Assembly (NCBI RefSeq): GCF_030867145.1
Contig: NC_134414.1
Location: 123,764,465-123,828,464, forward strand
Length of the DNA: 64,000 nucleotides
Source: Opisthocomus hoazin
Lineage: Eukaryota > Chordata > Aves > Opisthocomiformes > Opisthocomidae
Direction: 5' to 3'
A program made the position numbers and the translations under genes. This document shows, piece by piece, positions 38,843-49,900 of the stretch (within the stretch, counting starts at the first letter, position 1; each line of letters opens with the position of its first letter). The notes beneath the pieces were generated by a model that ran no database searches, was not told where the DNA came from, and saw nothing but the letters and a program-made list of their open reading frames with translations.

Positions 38843-39757
38843 CACAGAATCAGTCACAGAATGGTTCAGATTGGAAGGGACCTCTGGAGATCGTCTAGTC
38901 CAAACCCTCCCTCCTCAAGCAGGGTCAGCTGGAGCAGGTTGCCCAGCACTGTGCCCAGTTGGGTTTTGAGTATCTCCACAGATGGAAACTCTACAACATA
39001 TCTGGGCAACCTGTTCCACTGTTTGATCACTCAGAGTGATCAAAGGGTAAAAAAAAGTGCTTCCTTGTCTTCAGGTGGGATTTCCTTTTTTCAAATTTCT
39101 GTTCATTGTCCTACCAGTGAGCACTGCTGAGAAGAGTAGTGCTCTGCATTCCCTACCATTGAGTATTTATACACATTGATATGATATCACCCCCACCCGC
39201 ACCCCAACCTTCTCTTCTTCAGGCTGAACAGTCCCGACTCTCTTAGTCTTCCCTTGTATGAAAGATACCCCAGTTCCTTTATCATCTTTGTAGTCCTGCA
39301 CTGGACTCGCTCAGTGAGTCCATATCTCTCTTGCACTGGAGAGCCCCAAACTGGACACCGTACTCCAGGTGTGGCCTCACCAGTGCTGAATAAAGGGGAA
39401 TAATCACCTCCCTTGACCTGCTGGCAACACTTTGCCTGATGCAGCCCAGGATATAATTTGCTGCCTTTGCAGCAGGGGCACACTGCTGGCTCATGTTCAA
39501 CCTGGTGTCCACTGGGACCCCCACAGGGCCTTTTCTGCAAGGCTGCTTTCCAGCCAGGCGACCCTGCCACGTACTGGTGCATGGGGTTGTTCCTCCCAAA
39601 GTGCAGGACCCTGCACTTCTCCTTCTTGAACTTCATTAAATTCCTCTTAGCCCAGTTCTCCAGCCTGTCCAGGTCCCTCCAAATAGCCCCACAACCATCT
39701 GGTATGCCAGCAGCTCCTGGCTTTGTATTGTCTGCGAATGTATCTCTGCAGTAATTA
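38843..39757 (-). mobile_element. CR1 LINE fragment, longest copy, antisense
   Basis: The + strand begins with CACAGAATCAGTCACAGAAT and GGAAGGGACCTCTGGAGATC (the CR1 3' end) and runs about 915 bp into ORF2. Reverse-strand translation gives CR1 reverse-transcriptase C-terminal motifs in two frames ([49 protein letters not shown]-like), so at least one frameshift breaks it. It contains a local palindrome TTTGATCACT-CAG-AGTGATCAAA (39022-39044). Confidence 0.93.
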
Positions 39758-40357
39758 TGTTACAGCTTTTTCAGACCTTCTATTTGTCACTTGAAAACTT
39801 GGTTTGAATTCTTATCCTCTCCTCTCTGGAGCTTGCAACACTCACTTGATATTTGCAAACTTAAGCCTACATTCCACTGTAACATCACATAATCCCTTAA
39901 TTATGACAGTGCAACTTCAATAACTATGTTGTGTACAGCGGGTTTTTTTCCCAACAAAGCTGAGTATGCCAACACTATATTCTTTCATCAGGATCAGACT
40001 TCACTGGTTTCCTGACAATACCTGCCTTTGTTAGAAGCCTCATTAAGATCAGGATGAATCCTGCTGCTGCTACTTTCTTTACTACCAGGCTGTTACTTCG
40101 TAACTTTTGTTTTACACTTAGTAAGAAACGAATGCTTTATGGTTGATGGAGAAACTTGATTTTGATCTGCCTGTGTTCATCCCTGTGCATCACCATCTTT
40201 CTCCCAGACATTTTAGAGTAAGAGGGAGAAATGTGATGCATGTAGCAATCAAAAACTTGCTGCTATGAGAAGACAGGGCTGTTCTTGGCTCTGAAGTCTG
40301 CCACTAATGTTTGTTTCTTTTCCTGCCGGAATATACTGGAGAATCTGAGCTCAATCC

Positions 40358-40484
40358 TGATCTGGTGCTAACCTTAAGAAACATGCTCATCTGGCTGGTG
40401 CTGTCTTTAGGAAGAAGCTGATCTGGTGCTAACTTTAGGAGACATGTTGATCTGGCTGGTGCTAACTAACTTTAGGAAACATCT
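40358..40484. repeat. Imperfect tandem array, about four copies of a ~30-bp unit
   Basis: Copies begin TGATCTGGTGCTAAC, TCATCTGGCTGGTGCTG, TGATCTGGTGCTAAC and TGATCTGGCTGGTGCTAAC, each followed by a CTTTAGGAAACAT-like half. Alternation suggests a ~62-bp higher-order unit duplicated once. Confidence 0.8.
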
Positions 40485-43400
40485 CATTCCATTGCTTTTA
40501 TTTATTTTATTGGTTTATTATTATTATTATGGTGGCCAGAAGTTTTAACTCTGTTAGCTCTACTGCTGTTCTCTGAGTTCTCTGATGCTGTTTTTTGCAG
40601 GTGGAAGGGAACAGCTGGGACTTTGAGGAACACTAAGTGTGTTGTCCTGTCGTAGTACTGCTGCTAGCTCTTTTTAAGACCGTCTATTTTAAAAAGCAGG
40701 CCTGCATGGCAGGCTTGCTGCAGCACAGCTGAGGGGTAGGCGGCCTCTCCTGAGGGAGCAGTAAATGACTAGAATCGTTATGTGGGTCTTCCCTCCTGGG
40801 TAGTGGAGCTGGGGAACGTCTGTGGGATGTAAAAGACTCGCAATTAATTCTCTTCTATTCGTCTTGTAAACAAAACTGGGATCAAGCTGAAATCAGTTTC
40901 TCATCTGAGGGGAAAAAAATGGTGTTTTATGGGTCAAAGTGACCTGCTACCCGTTGCAGGAGTGCCGTTTGGATTGCCAGCCGGGGCTCTCGCGCAAAGC
41001 CAGCCAGGGTATGAACGGCATCATTGTTCTTCCCTGTTTGCAGCAGAACTGCAAAGTGGAGAAGTTTTAGCTTTTTACTAACATTGAATATATTCTTCCT
41101 TATTTTTGGTTACTATAAAGGAATTTTGAGAAGAGGATTACAAATAATTGTAAAGTATCAATCTAAGTAAATTGGTAGCTGTAGTCAGTACATCCAATCT
41201 CCGTTGCCCCTTTTGACTTCAGCAGCTGTTCTGTGAGAGAGATGGTCGGCATGTTGATGAAATGGCATGCAGGGTGGAAAATATGTCCCTGTAACTGACT
41301 GAATGATGTGTCACTTTTATAACCGGAGACCCGTAGGGTTTTGTTTTCTCTCAAAGCTTTAGTGAGATTTCAGTTTATGACTAGAAGAGCTGGAATTAGG
41401 TTTTTAACTTTTAAACCTGTGAGAATTGTTTAGGTAACCATCCATCTTGTAACTGCAGTAAATGTGTATATGCAGCTTAGAAGCTGCATTGCCTTAGAGT
41501 GGATTCACTGAGGTGAAGTGTGGGCTGTTTGATTCATAACCAAAATGCCTCCACTCTGTGTTGAAATCTTGTCTTGGAAGTTTACATTATTAATGTATCT
41601 ACCTAGGACCTCAAATACAAAATGTTCTTGCTGTATAAGGTGATGGAAATATTTTCCCTTTAAAACCATCAAAGCCGAGAAGGTGGGCAAGACTTCTGGG
41701 CCATGGCCACACCCCTGTGGTGCTAATATCTGTGTAACATTTTTATACGGGACACTACAAAACCATATTAACTATGCTCGGCAATTATACTCTTTTTGAG
41801 GCTTCTCTTTCCCTTCTCTTCACTGCCCTAAAGCTAATAAGCCCTTTCATTTAAAGGTATTTTTGCACTCTAAAATGTAAGTTCAATGCCTTTGGAGATC
41901 AGTGTGCTGTGCAATGTTTTCTGTCTCCCTGCAATGCCAGCTGTTTTTGTGTGGTAAATGTAGTTGGAAACGTAGACTGGGTAATTTTCTTGTGCAGACT
42001 TCTGTCTTGGAGGTGTGCAAGAGAACAAACACCTGTAAGACAGGTGTATAATCTGTGTGAGGGAGCTAGATATGCATTGCATGGCCTGATTACATGAAGA
42101 GCCAGTGTACCAACTGTTAGTGCTTTTGCTTTTACAGACTCCTCTGGAAACAGTTATCTTGGATATTTTTTCTTGAATGGACTTTCATGTTTTCTATTGT
42201 AATCTTGTGAATATTTTAATACACTTTTTTTTTTTCCCATTACTGGTTTGCCGGACGAGTCTTATCTGGTTAGAGACTGGGAAGGGAGGAGGACTGAAAT
42301 ACACCCACCCCTCTCTCTGGCAATATTCTTCAGTTACTGCAGTCTTTGCTCAGCAAACAACACAGCTGGGAGAGTTCACCACTTGAATTGATACCCCCTG
42401 TATTACCACTTCAGCCAGGAGAACCAAGAAATGCAAGTGCAACTGTAGCAGAATATGCACAGGAGAGAAATAGCGTCATGGCAGGACGGCCTCTGGAAAA
42501 GGGGAGCTGACAGACTCTCAGGTGCCTGTCTTGTAAGAACGGAAAATGCTTTCCTTAAACCATCCTGCACAAACACTCTGCACTGGGTAATACGACATTA
42601 TACGTAGGGTGAGAGAGGACATCAGTGCCACAAGGTGCTGTAGCTTTGGTAGCTATAGAACAGTTTCCTTTCCTCTCCACCCTTGCCATGCTGGAGTGAT
42701 AGCTCAGATGGAATTGGAGGGAAGTAGGAGTGGAGAGAGGCTTAATATGAGGACTTTGCAAAACTCCAGTATTTCAGGGCCTTCATCTTCCTGAAAGCTG
42801 AATCCTGAAGCAGCCACTCTGTCTTACAGTCATCTTTTTCTTCTGGATATAAATTCCTGCTCTCTGGTACTAAGTCCTTGCTAGCTTTGGTGCAAGAGGT
42901 CTTGGAGAACCTGCCAGGAAAACTCATTGATGCCATGCTCTGGGCACACTTGCCTTTTACTTCTCGGTAACAGATGAGCTGTTGCAGTGTAATGTAATAC
43001 CTTTGCTCCAATCAGAGTGGCACGTTTTTCCTCTTTACAGGAGAGTAAGTAGGGAGAGATGTTGACTTTCAGGGAAGGCGTCAGTGTTTACTCACAAACA
43101 TGCCACTGATGGGAGCAGACCACTGCTTTCAAAGCTCTTGAGAACTGACATGAACGTACATGTTTCCTGAGTGCACACCTTCACAGGAAATCTGTATGTA
43201 CTTAAGGAGGGGATGGAAGGTGACAAATAGAAGTTTTGGCTGTTTATTTTTCACTCTTACAAGAACTAGGTACTTAAATGTGCCCATTTTCTGCTTCTAG
43301 TTGTAAAGGATGACAAAAGCTAAAACACCAGTGGCGCATACTAGTTTGCCCTCATCTTGTTAAAGGCAGTGGTGGCTGGGAAATAAATGAAGATACACAG

Positions 43401-43558
43401 AGCTGCAGCTGAAAGGAATATCCTTATGCTACCAGGGGAGAGCACCGGGGAATGAAATGCAAACGCTACTGTTGTTGGTTACTGAAAGTATGGTTAACAC
43501 CCCTGCCCAGGTCTCACCGCAACATTAAAAGATTACTTCAGGCTGAGGCTCTGGCTGA

Positions 43559-43606
43559 CGGTCACCATTACCCTGTCACTCCCGGTCACCAGTACCCTGT
43601 CACTCC
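43559..43606. repeat. Tandem duplication, 24-bp unit
   Basis: CGGTCACCATTACCCTGTCACTCC at 43559-43582 and a copy with one mismatch at 43583-43606. It lies just beyond the MPC2 3' end. Confidence 0.9.
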
Positions 43607-43714
43607 AGGCACTGTTCAGCAGTCAGACAAGGTGGGGCCCAGCAACTCATTCAAGGCACAATCCACAATCAGTTTCTTTTAAAGAGACAATGTAAGACAC
43701 ACAATACTACTTCA

Positions 43715-43895
43715 ATTTAAAAGGTTGCACTTTATTTAAATGTATGGAGATACTTTGTTATTTGCACTTAGAAAACACTTGCTCTCTAAACATTTAAATT
43801 TCCTCTTTCATTTTCTCAGAGGAAAAAAGATGAAAATTAGTGAAGCTGGGTCCCATGGGGAAGGGTTTGTGCGTGGTTGGATTTGACGTGTCGCA
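43715..43895 (-). other. MPC2: MPC2 3' UTR with polyadenylation signal
   Basis: On the - strand the stop codon is followed by about 160 nt and then AATAAA (complement of TTTATT at 43731-43736). Cleavage is expected 10-30 nt further, near 43705-43720. A short 3' UTR fits MPC2. Confidence 0.75.
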
Positions 43896-43953
43896 TTAAG
43901 CATCTCTTTGCTGCAGGTGCTCTTGTTGTTTTGCTTTTAGTTCCTGATTGTAC
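43896..43953 (-). CDS. MPC2: MPC2 coding exon 5: C-terminus and stop
   Basis: After acceptor CCACCTATAG it completes R115 and encodes YNQELKAKQQEHLQQRDA, then TAA (complement of 43896-43898). The human protein, as I recall it, ends soon after ELKAK. The Gln/Glu-rich extension here is polar and matrix- or intermembrane-facing by inference. Confidence 0.93.
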
Positions 43954-46900
43954 CTATAGGTGGGAAAAAAAAAAAAGCACAGACTAAGAATAGAACACCA
44001 GTTACAGTAACAGTGTCTTCCTAACAATCTGTTCAGATGAGGTTTAAAATTACAATGGTCTTGAGGGTGGAAACTCAGAATAGGATAGTTTAGTTCACAG
44101 AAGTTCCAAATTAGTTGCTAAGCTTGCCTCATTCCTGGCCAGTACTGAAAAAAAAAAAAAAAGAGAACACTAAATTTTTCCTCAAGAAATAATTAAAAAA
44201 AAAAAAATAAAAGCTGCTCTGCTTAAGAACTCTTTGATGCAGCTGGAACTGACACAATTCAACACAAAGCTGACAGATGTGCAAAGCTCAGGAGGAGGAG
44301 AAAGTCTAGGTTGTCTGTCAATCAAACCTACAGCTGTTGAAGAATACCCTAGACCTAGAAACTACAGCTTACATACAGCATTCCTTAAAACCTGTTCTAG
44401 CTATACTGAAAATATTTCAAGCTTCAGTCCCACTCAACTGGAAAACTAACAGTGCAGCAAAAAAGTTCTGCAACGTTTAATTAATTGTTTGGTTCCCCTT
44501 GCCTGTTGCACTGACATTGAGGCTGGCAAAATTTCTAAACTCCTGGTTAAGATTAGGTGGTGTGAATGCTCAGTTATAGTATGTAGAGTAGCCCTTCTTA
44601 ATACATACCTCCATATTCGGAAGAGTTGAGACCCACCAGCACAGCCAACAAAGAAGTTCACAGCAAACAGACTCCAGTTTTTAGGAATAATAACTAGAGA
44701 GTACCTTGACCAAATAAGGCCTGTTGAATGAAAGGGAAAGTTTAAAGATGTTAAGACTTTGAAGTGAAATATTCAGATGTTTCCCTAAGTTTGGAGACAG
44801 AATCATGGATCAGTTTAAGTAAACGAGTTTTACAGCTTCATGTAAGCTTTTCTTATAACTAGCCATTTCTCAGTTAAAAGCGCATCCAGTGCCAGTGGGA
44901 CAGCTACAGGTACGTATTGCATTTTTCCAAAATAACTAGACAATAAGGTCAATCATAGTCTTAGTATCAAGCAAAGATCCTCTGTACTCTACATTAGTCT
45001 AGACCTTAATTCTCCAGCACAGATTGCAAAATAAAGTCCAGAGAAGGAAGACAGTGGCAGCTGTAACTTTGATTTTCAGCTGTAGCTGCCACAAGTCCTG
45101 CCCCTGACAAGATCTGGTGGAACACTCCGAGTACAGAATATTGTTTCTGCCAGTGTGAAAATTCACAGCAGGCAGCAGTGCAGCAGTCAGCAGTCTGTGT
45201 ACCACTGCTTCCAAGTTCTTCACATGGAAATTCTTTCCAGTCACGTTAGTGTAATTACCCTACCATTGTTTAATCCCTTAAAGTATGTTCTAAAAAAGTC
45301 CCTATATCCTGGACTGATTTCAAAATTACTTGACCTGAAGCAAGAGAGGTCACTTAGTGGAATGAGTGGTATCATGGTAACTCAAGGGATGAAACTCCTA
45401 TCCTAACTCATAACAACTTGCTCTGGACAATTCCAAATTAAGACATGCGTAGAAAACTGTTGCATAATCACAGAACTCATACAGATTTAATGACAAGTAT
45501 AGGTCTGTCCTAGAATTATCATCCGACAGCAATAGTGAGAGCTGGCACATTATAGTTAAGCCTTTTCTACAGAAGTGGGTTAGTACTGATGGAGGATTTG
45601 GAAAGAAGTGCATATAATTTTAGAGAGGGTGCTGTGTAAAAGCATGGAGTAGCTTTGGCTTTACCTGTGGCCATCAGTACTGCAGACTGTGCTGTACTGA
45701 GCTTTTCTGCTGGTCTGGTCATATCAGCCATTCCAGCACATACCAAACCCTGTAAAGAGAAATTCAGTGAGCACCAGCCCAGTACCGGGACCTCCTGTAA
45801 CAGATCAAATGCTTTACAAGGGGGAAGTTGTTCTGTAGCTCCGTGCTTATTCTATATGCACTACGCAGGAGATGGGATGCATTATATGAGCGGGGCAATT
45901 AGACTCTTGGAGACACCATCCACTTCCAGTCCCTTGTGGCACGAATAAGAACACAGTCACGGGGGATGCGACTGCCTTGCAACACAATCCCAAGCAGTGG
46001 CAATTTTGTATTAATTTAAGACCAAGGTTAATTTAAGCACAGCTGCTTAAGAAAGCAGCTAAAGGGAAAAAAAAAGTTTTCCTGCAACAACTAGAAGCTT
46101 AACAAGGCCCTTCTTCCTAAAGCTCAGGCTAAGATATTGCTGATAAAGATGTAGGTGTGACACCATATAGTCTTCACCCAGCTTCATCTGAGGAGGTAAA
46201 AGTGCTTCTTTTTTAATATAATTTCAGTAAAAGTAGAAAGCTTCCAGGTGAAGTGAGGAATAGCTTGGCTGATCTACTTGACAACGTCAGTAGCAAACAT
46301 GCTGCTTGAGTTGTTTTGTTGCATTATTGCCCTCTACTGGAAATACAACTTCATGTGAACAGGAGTTCACAAAAAAACCCCCACCCAACCAAAAAACCCA
46401 AATCCCACAAATCAGAGTCCTAACGCTTTTAATTAACTGACTGCCACTAAGGACTCCTTCAGCTCCTATCAAGAAACCAGTTTTCAAGGGTACAGACTTC
46501 GGTGCGCTGCCTCACTTCTGGGACTGATGTTGCTGCAGTGGTGCTGCAGAGGTACAGGCTCTCAGCACGCTTGGGTAACTGCAGTAAATGTGCCTTTGCC
46601 ATGCAGGGGGAAAGTCAAGTCAGTTTAACTTCTCAGTGAAGAACTTCACTGTGAGCTTGGAGAGCTCTACCTGCATGCTCACAAAAGAAAAACCATCGGT
46701 GTGTAAGCTCTTTTGTTAGAGCAGCCTGCTCAGAAGAGTTGCCTGTATGCTCAGGCTGAGGAGCCCGTTGTCTGGGAGGCCCTCTGAGAAAGGGGAAGGT
46801 TAACCACGGTTACCACAGCTCCAGTTTAGACTGACAAGGAAACCAAGCCACAGCTTAGAGTGTAACATGTTGCCTGTGGCCTATAAAAAGCCAGGGTTCA

Positions 46901-49900
46901 CAATAGCAAGCTTACAAACCAGCTGGCAATAGGAAGAGCAGGTTATATCCTTGCTTGTCATCAAACGAGGAGATCCAACAGCTTGGTGATTTTACAGCTC
47001 ATTTATTCTACTTGCACCAATACAACAACTAGGAGGAGTACAATGAATCAGGAGGAGGCATATACTTCACCTGTTCACAAACATAGCCAAGGTGTGTGAC
47101 CAGGTGGGAAGCAGAACTGCACAGGACCAGAGCACTACTGGTAGCCGAAAGGGCAGTTGCCTTTGCTCTTCTTTAGGCAGCGGCTCCTCATGTTTTCTCA
47201 AGATTACCTTGCACCCTGATATGCTTAAACCTGCCTTCAAACTTTGTGGCTTAGGAATTGGCTTCAGTTCAATCTCAGAACAAATACATGCTTTAATGGT
47301 TTTGAATTATATGCCAACTCATGCCCACCTTGAGCAACAGTTAGTGTTTCACAAGACAAAGCTTTCATGAAACTTTCAGCGAAGAGTACAATTTTTCCAC
47401 AAAGCATCTTTCCTCTACTGTATCCCCTGCATGTTGTGCTATATGTTATTAAGGCTAATTTTGTTCCTCCATGTATATTAAAAATTAGAGCCTTGGTATT
47501 ACATCTTTCTGTAGGCTCACTTATCTGCTGGGAAACGGCTGCTTGCTCAACAGGTTGCTGCAGATTGCCCTCTGACTGACATCCAAACACCAGCTGGCAT
47601 ATTATACTTACCCATTTCATAATAGGTGCCCAGAAAAACACTGTTTTGGGACCTGAGGGGGGGAGAAGATAAAATAAGTTAATTATTCAGTGAGATGTGT
47701 CCATTTTAATACCCACAGTAAGTTGTTGGGTTTTGTTTTTTTTTTTTTTAATAATGAATTGTGTATATTAGCACAGTTTCTACCACTGTACAAGGTCTGT
47801 CACCTAACATTTCTAGTTCATCAACTCAGTGCATCAACCTTCAGTGGTGCAATCAGTCCACTGATTTCTGCAACAGATGAGGAGGATTTTGTATTTCCAT
47901 TTGTAAGCAAACAAGGACACTAGAGCAGGCAAAATGCATTTATAATGAAAAGAGTTAGGATAAGGCCTAGGAATAGTGAAGACAGTTTCTATACAATGAT
48001 TAAAAGCTACTCTACAGCTGGACTAACAGAATTAGAATGTGAAATGTTTGTGAACTGAATCTTGTAAATTAAAACCCCAAAATATTATATTACTGGTACT
48101 GTAACAAGTCAGCCCCTCCTTCACTTCACAATCACAGTGCATCTTTTGATGCTACAGAAGACATGCTGCACAGTGGCATTAGATGGTTAAAATTGAGAGT
48201 AGAAATCAGAAACATAAGTAGCAGTAAGTGTCACAAGGAGAGCGTCCTCATTCAACTCCAGTCTGCACCTCTGAACAACGCTGTCTTTCTGCAGAAACAA
48301 TGCTTCCCACCCAATCAGCCCCACACCCCAGTCATCTACCAGTAGGCAAAGGAGGATAATGGGGGAAGAGGTGTAACTCCAGACAAGCGAGGGAGAAAAG
48401 TCAATGGAATGGGATCTGGGGGGAAGACATCTCTCTTACATGTATCTTTCAGCGGTGCTAAAATGGCTACTGGTTGGTTAAAACAAAGTACTGTAATGCC
48501 ACACCTACAACGTGCGGACTGCCAACCATGCCAGCAATCATTAATCTCGGACTACCGCTCGAAGTCTTACAAGCAAGACCACGATCCAAAGAATCAACCC
48601 ACCGCACTGGGAGACAGTCAGGACACTGGTTCCGATTTCATCAGAACACACTAAGCTTTAGGTCTCGCTCAGCCACTGCTCAGCGTGTTTTGATTGCAAT
48701 ATGCTACACATTATGAGTAAAGTTTTTACATATAAATGATAACCACTAAGACTTTGGTTGCTTGCTTTTCATGTGAGCTAATTTTTCACTAACAATTCAG
48801 CCTCAAAAAGGCCTTGCAGTAACTACACTCCCTGTTTTAAGCACCCTCAAGTTTAAAACTATGACTTGGGAAAAATTAATCGTCAGGTTTCTACAGCAAG
48901 CACCTGTGAAGCAAACCGTAATTTGGGGGATAAGTCCTATGTCACCATAAAGCCAACTAAGCCCTATCTATAAAAGGGCAAGGCACCTGTAGCACAGAAA
49001 GCGACAAAAACTGGCTTGGCAGCTTTGCATAAAGCGCTCTAAGACCCACACTGCTTGTGACAGTGATCAAGTTTCAAACTGCAGTTAATAACTACTAGCA
49101 TATTACTTTTCACTTGGATAACTGAATTTTTCTACCTACACAGGATTTAAATTTTTTTAGGATGCCTGGGGTTGTGCAGCCACTAAAACTGTCCAATATT
49201 GTTGAATAAATACAGCTCAGTATTCATCTTTTAAAGACATAAGCTTCAGTTGCTCTTCTCTTAGGCAGCTACTCAGTATGTCAGTATCAGGCTGCAAATC
49301 CAGCTCTTTAAAGCTACTTCCGTGGGACCTCTGCAAGACGAATTTATAATTGCTATCATCTATTTTCTTCTAAAATACAAATTCAGATTTGGAGTACTAG
49401 AGAATGTGGGGTGGGTATAAAGTATTAAATTGACATTCGCTTAATGGCTAGTAAAGTTTTCAAGACGACTGACGTTAAGTTTTATTAGTAATAGATAAAT
49501 TGGTAATCTAAAACCGCTGACTAAAAAAGCAAGAAACAATTGAAAACAAGTGAAGCACCAAGCCAAGCCTGTTCTAAGGGAAGGCTGTCAAACGCCTGAA
49601 GCAGAACACCTCTCCTGGAGGCACTCCGGCAAGCACCCAGCCAGGGCGAGCTCTTCCCAGATCCCGACACCTGGGGTTTTTCGAGGATGAATGTGACAGC
49701 AGCACGTCAGAGCAGGGGCATACCAGAGGCTAATTTGGATATCATGTGCGTGACTAGTTTATAGAATTTATGACTTCTATTAAATGTAAGAAGTCTTTGT
49801 CCTGGAGAGTTTAGTTTCATCAGGCAAAGTGAACCAAAGAGGCCGAAGGAGAGGGAGTACAAGCCCAGCCCAGGCTTGCCCGTGGCTGCTAAGAGCCACG

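Larger units (their letters stand above)
39758..43710. other. Interval between MPZL1 and MPC2 3' ends
   Basis: No exon of any gene is recognisable. It holds an imperfect tandem array (40358-40484), a TTA-rich patch near 40500-40530 and a 24-bp duplication (43559-43606). Part may be MPZL1 3' UTR if the AATAAA at 43382 is used. In human, ADCY10 occupies this place; I see none of it. Confidence 0.65.

Noticed and set aside
39389-39394. AATAAA as the main MPZL1 polyadenylation signal
   Set aside because: It sits within an antisense CR1, so it is listed only as a possibility; no downstream GU-rich element is convincing.
42742-43011. 89-codon - strand frame in the MPZL1-MPC2 gap, considered as a possible ADCY10 remnant
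   Set aside because: It shows no cyclase or ATPase motif, and length and composition fit chance.
44148-44208. A runs as the tail of a processed pseudogene
   Set aside because: No gene-like sequence precedes them; they are T runs on the MPC2 strand in intron 4.
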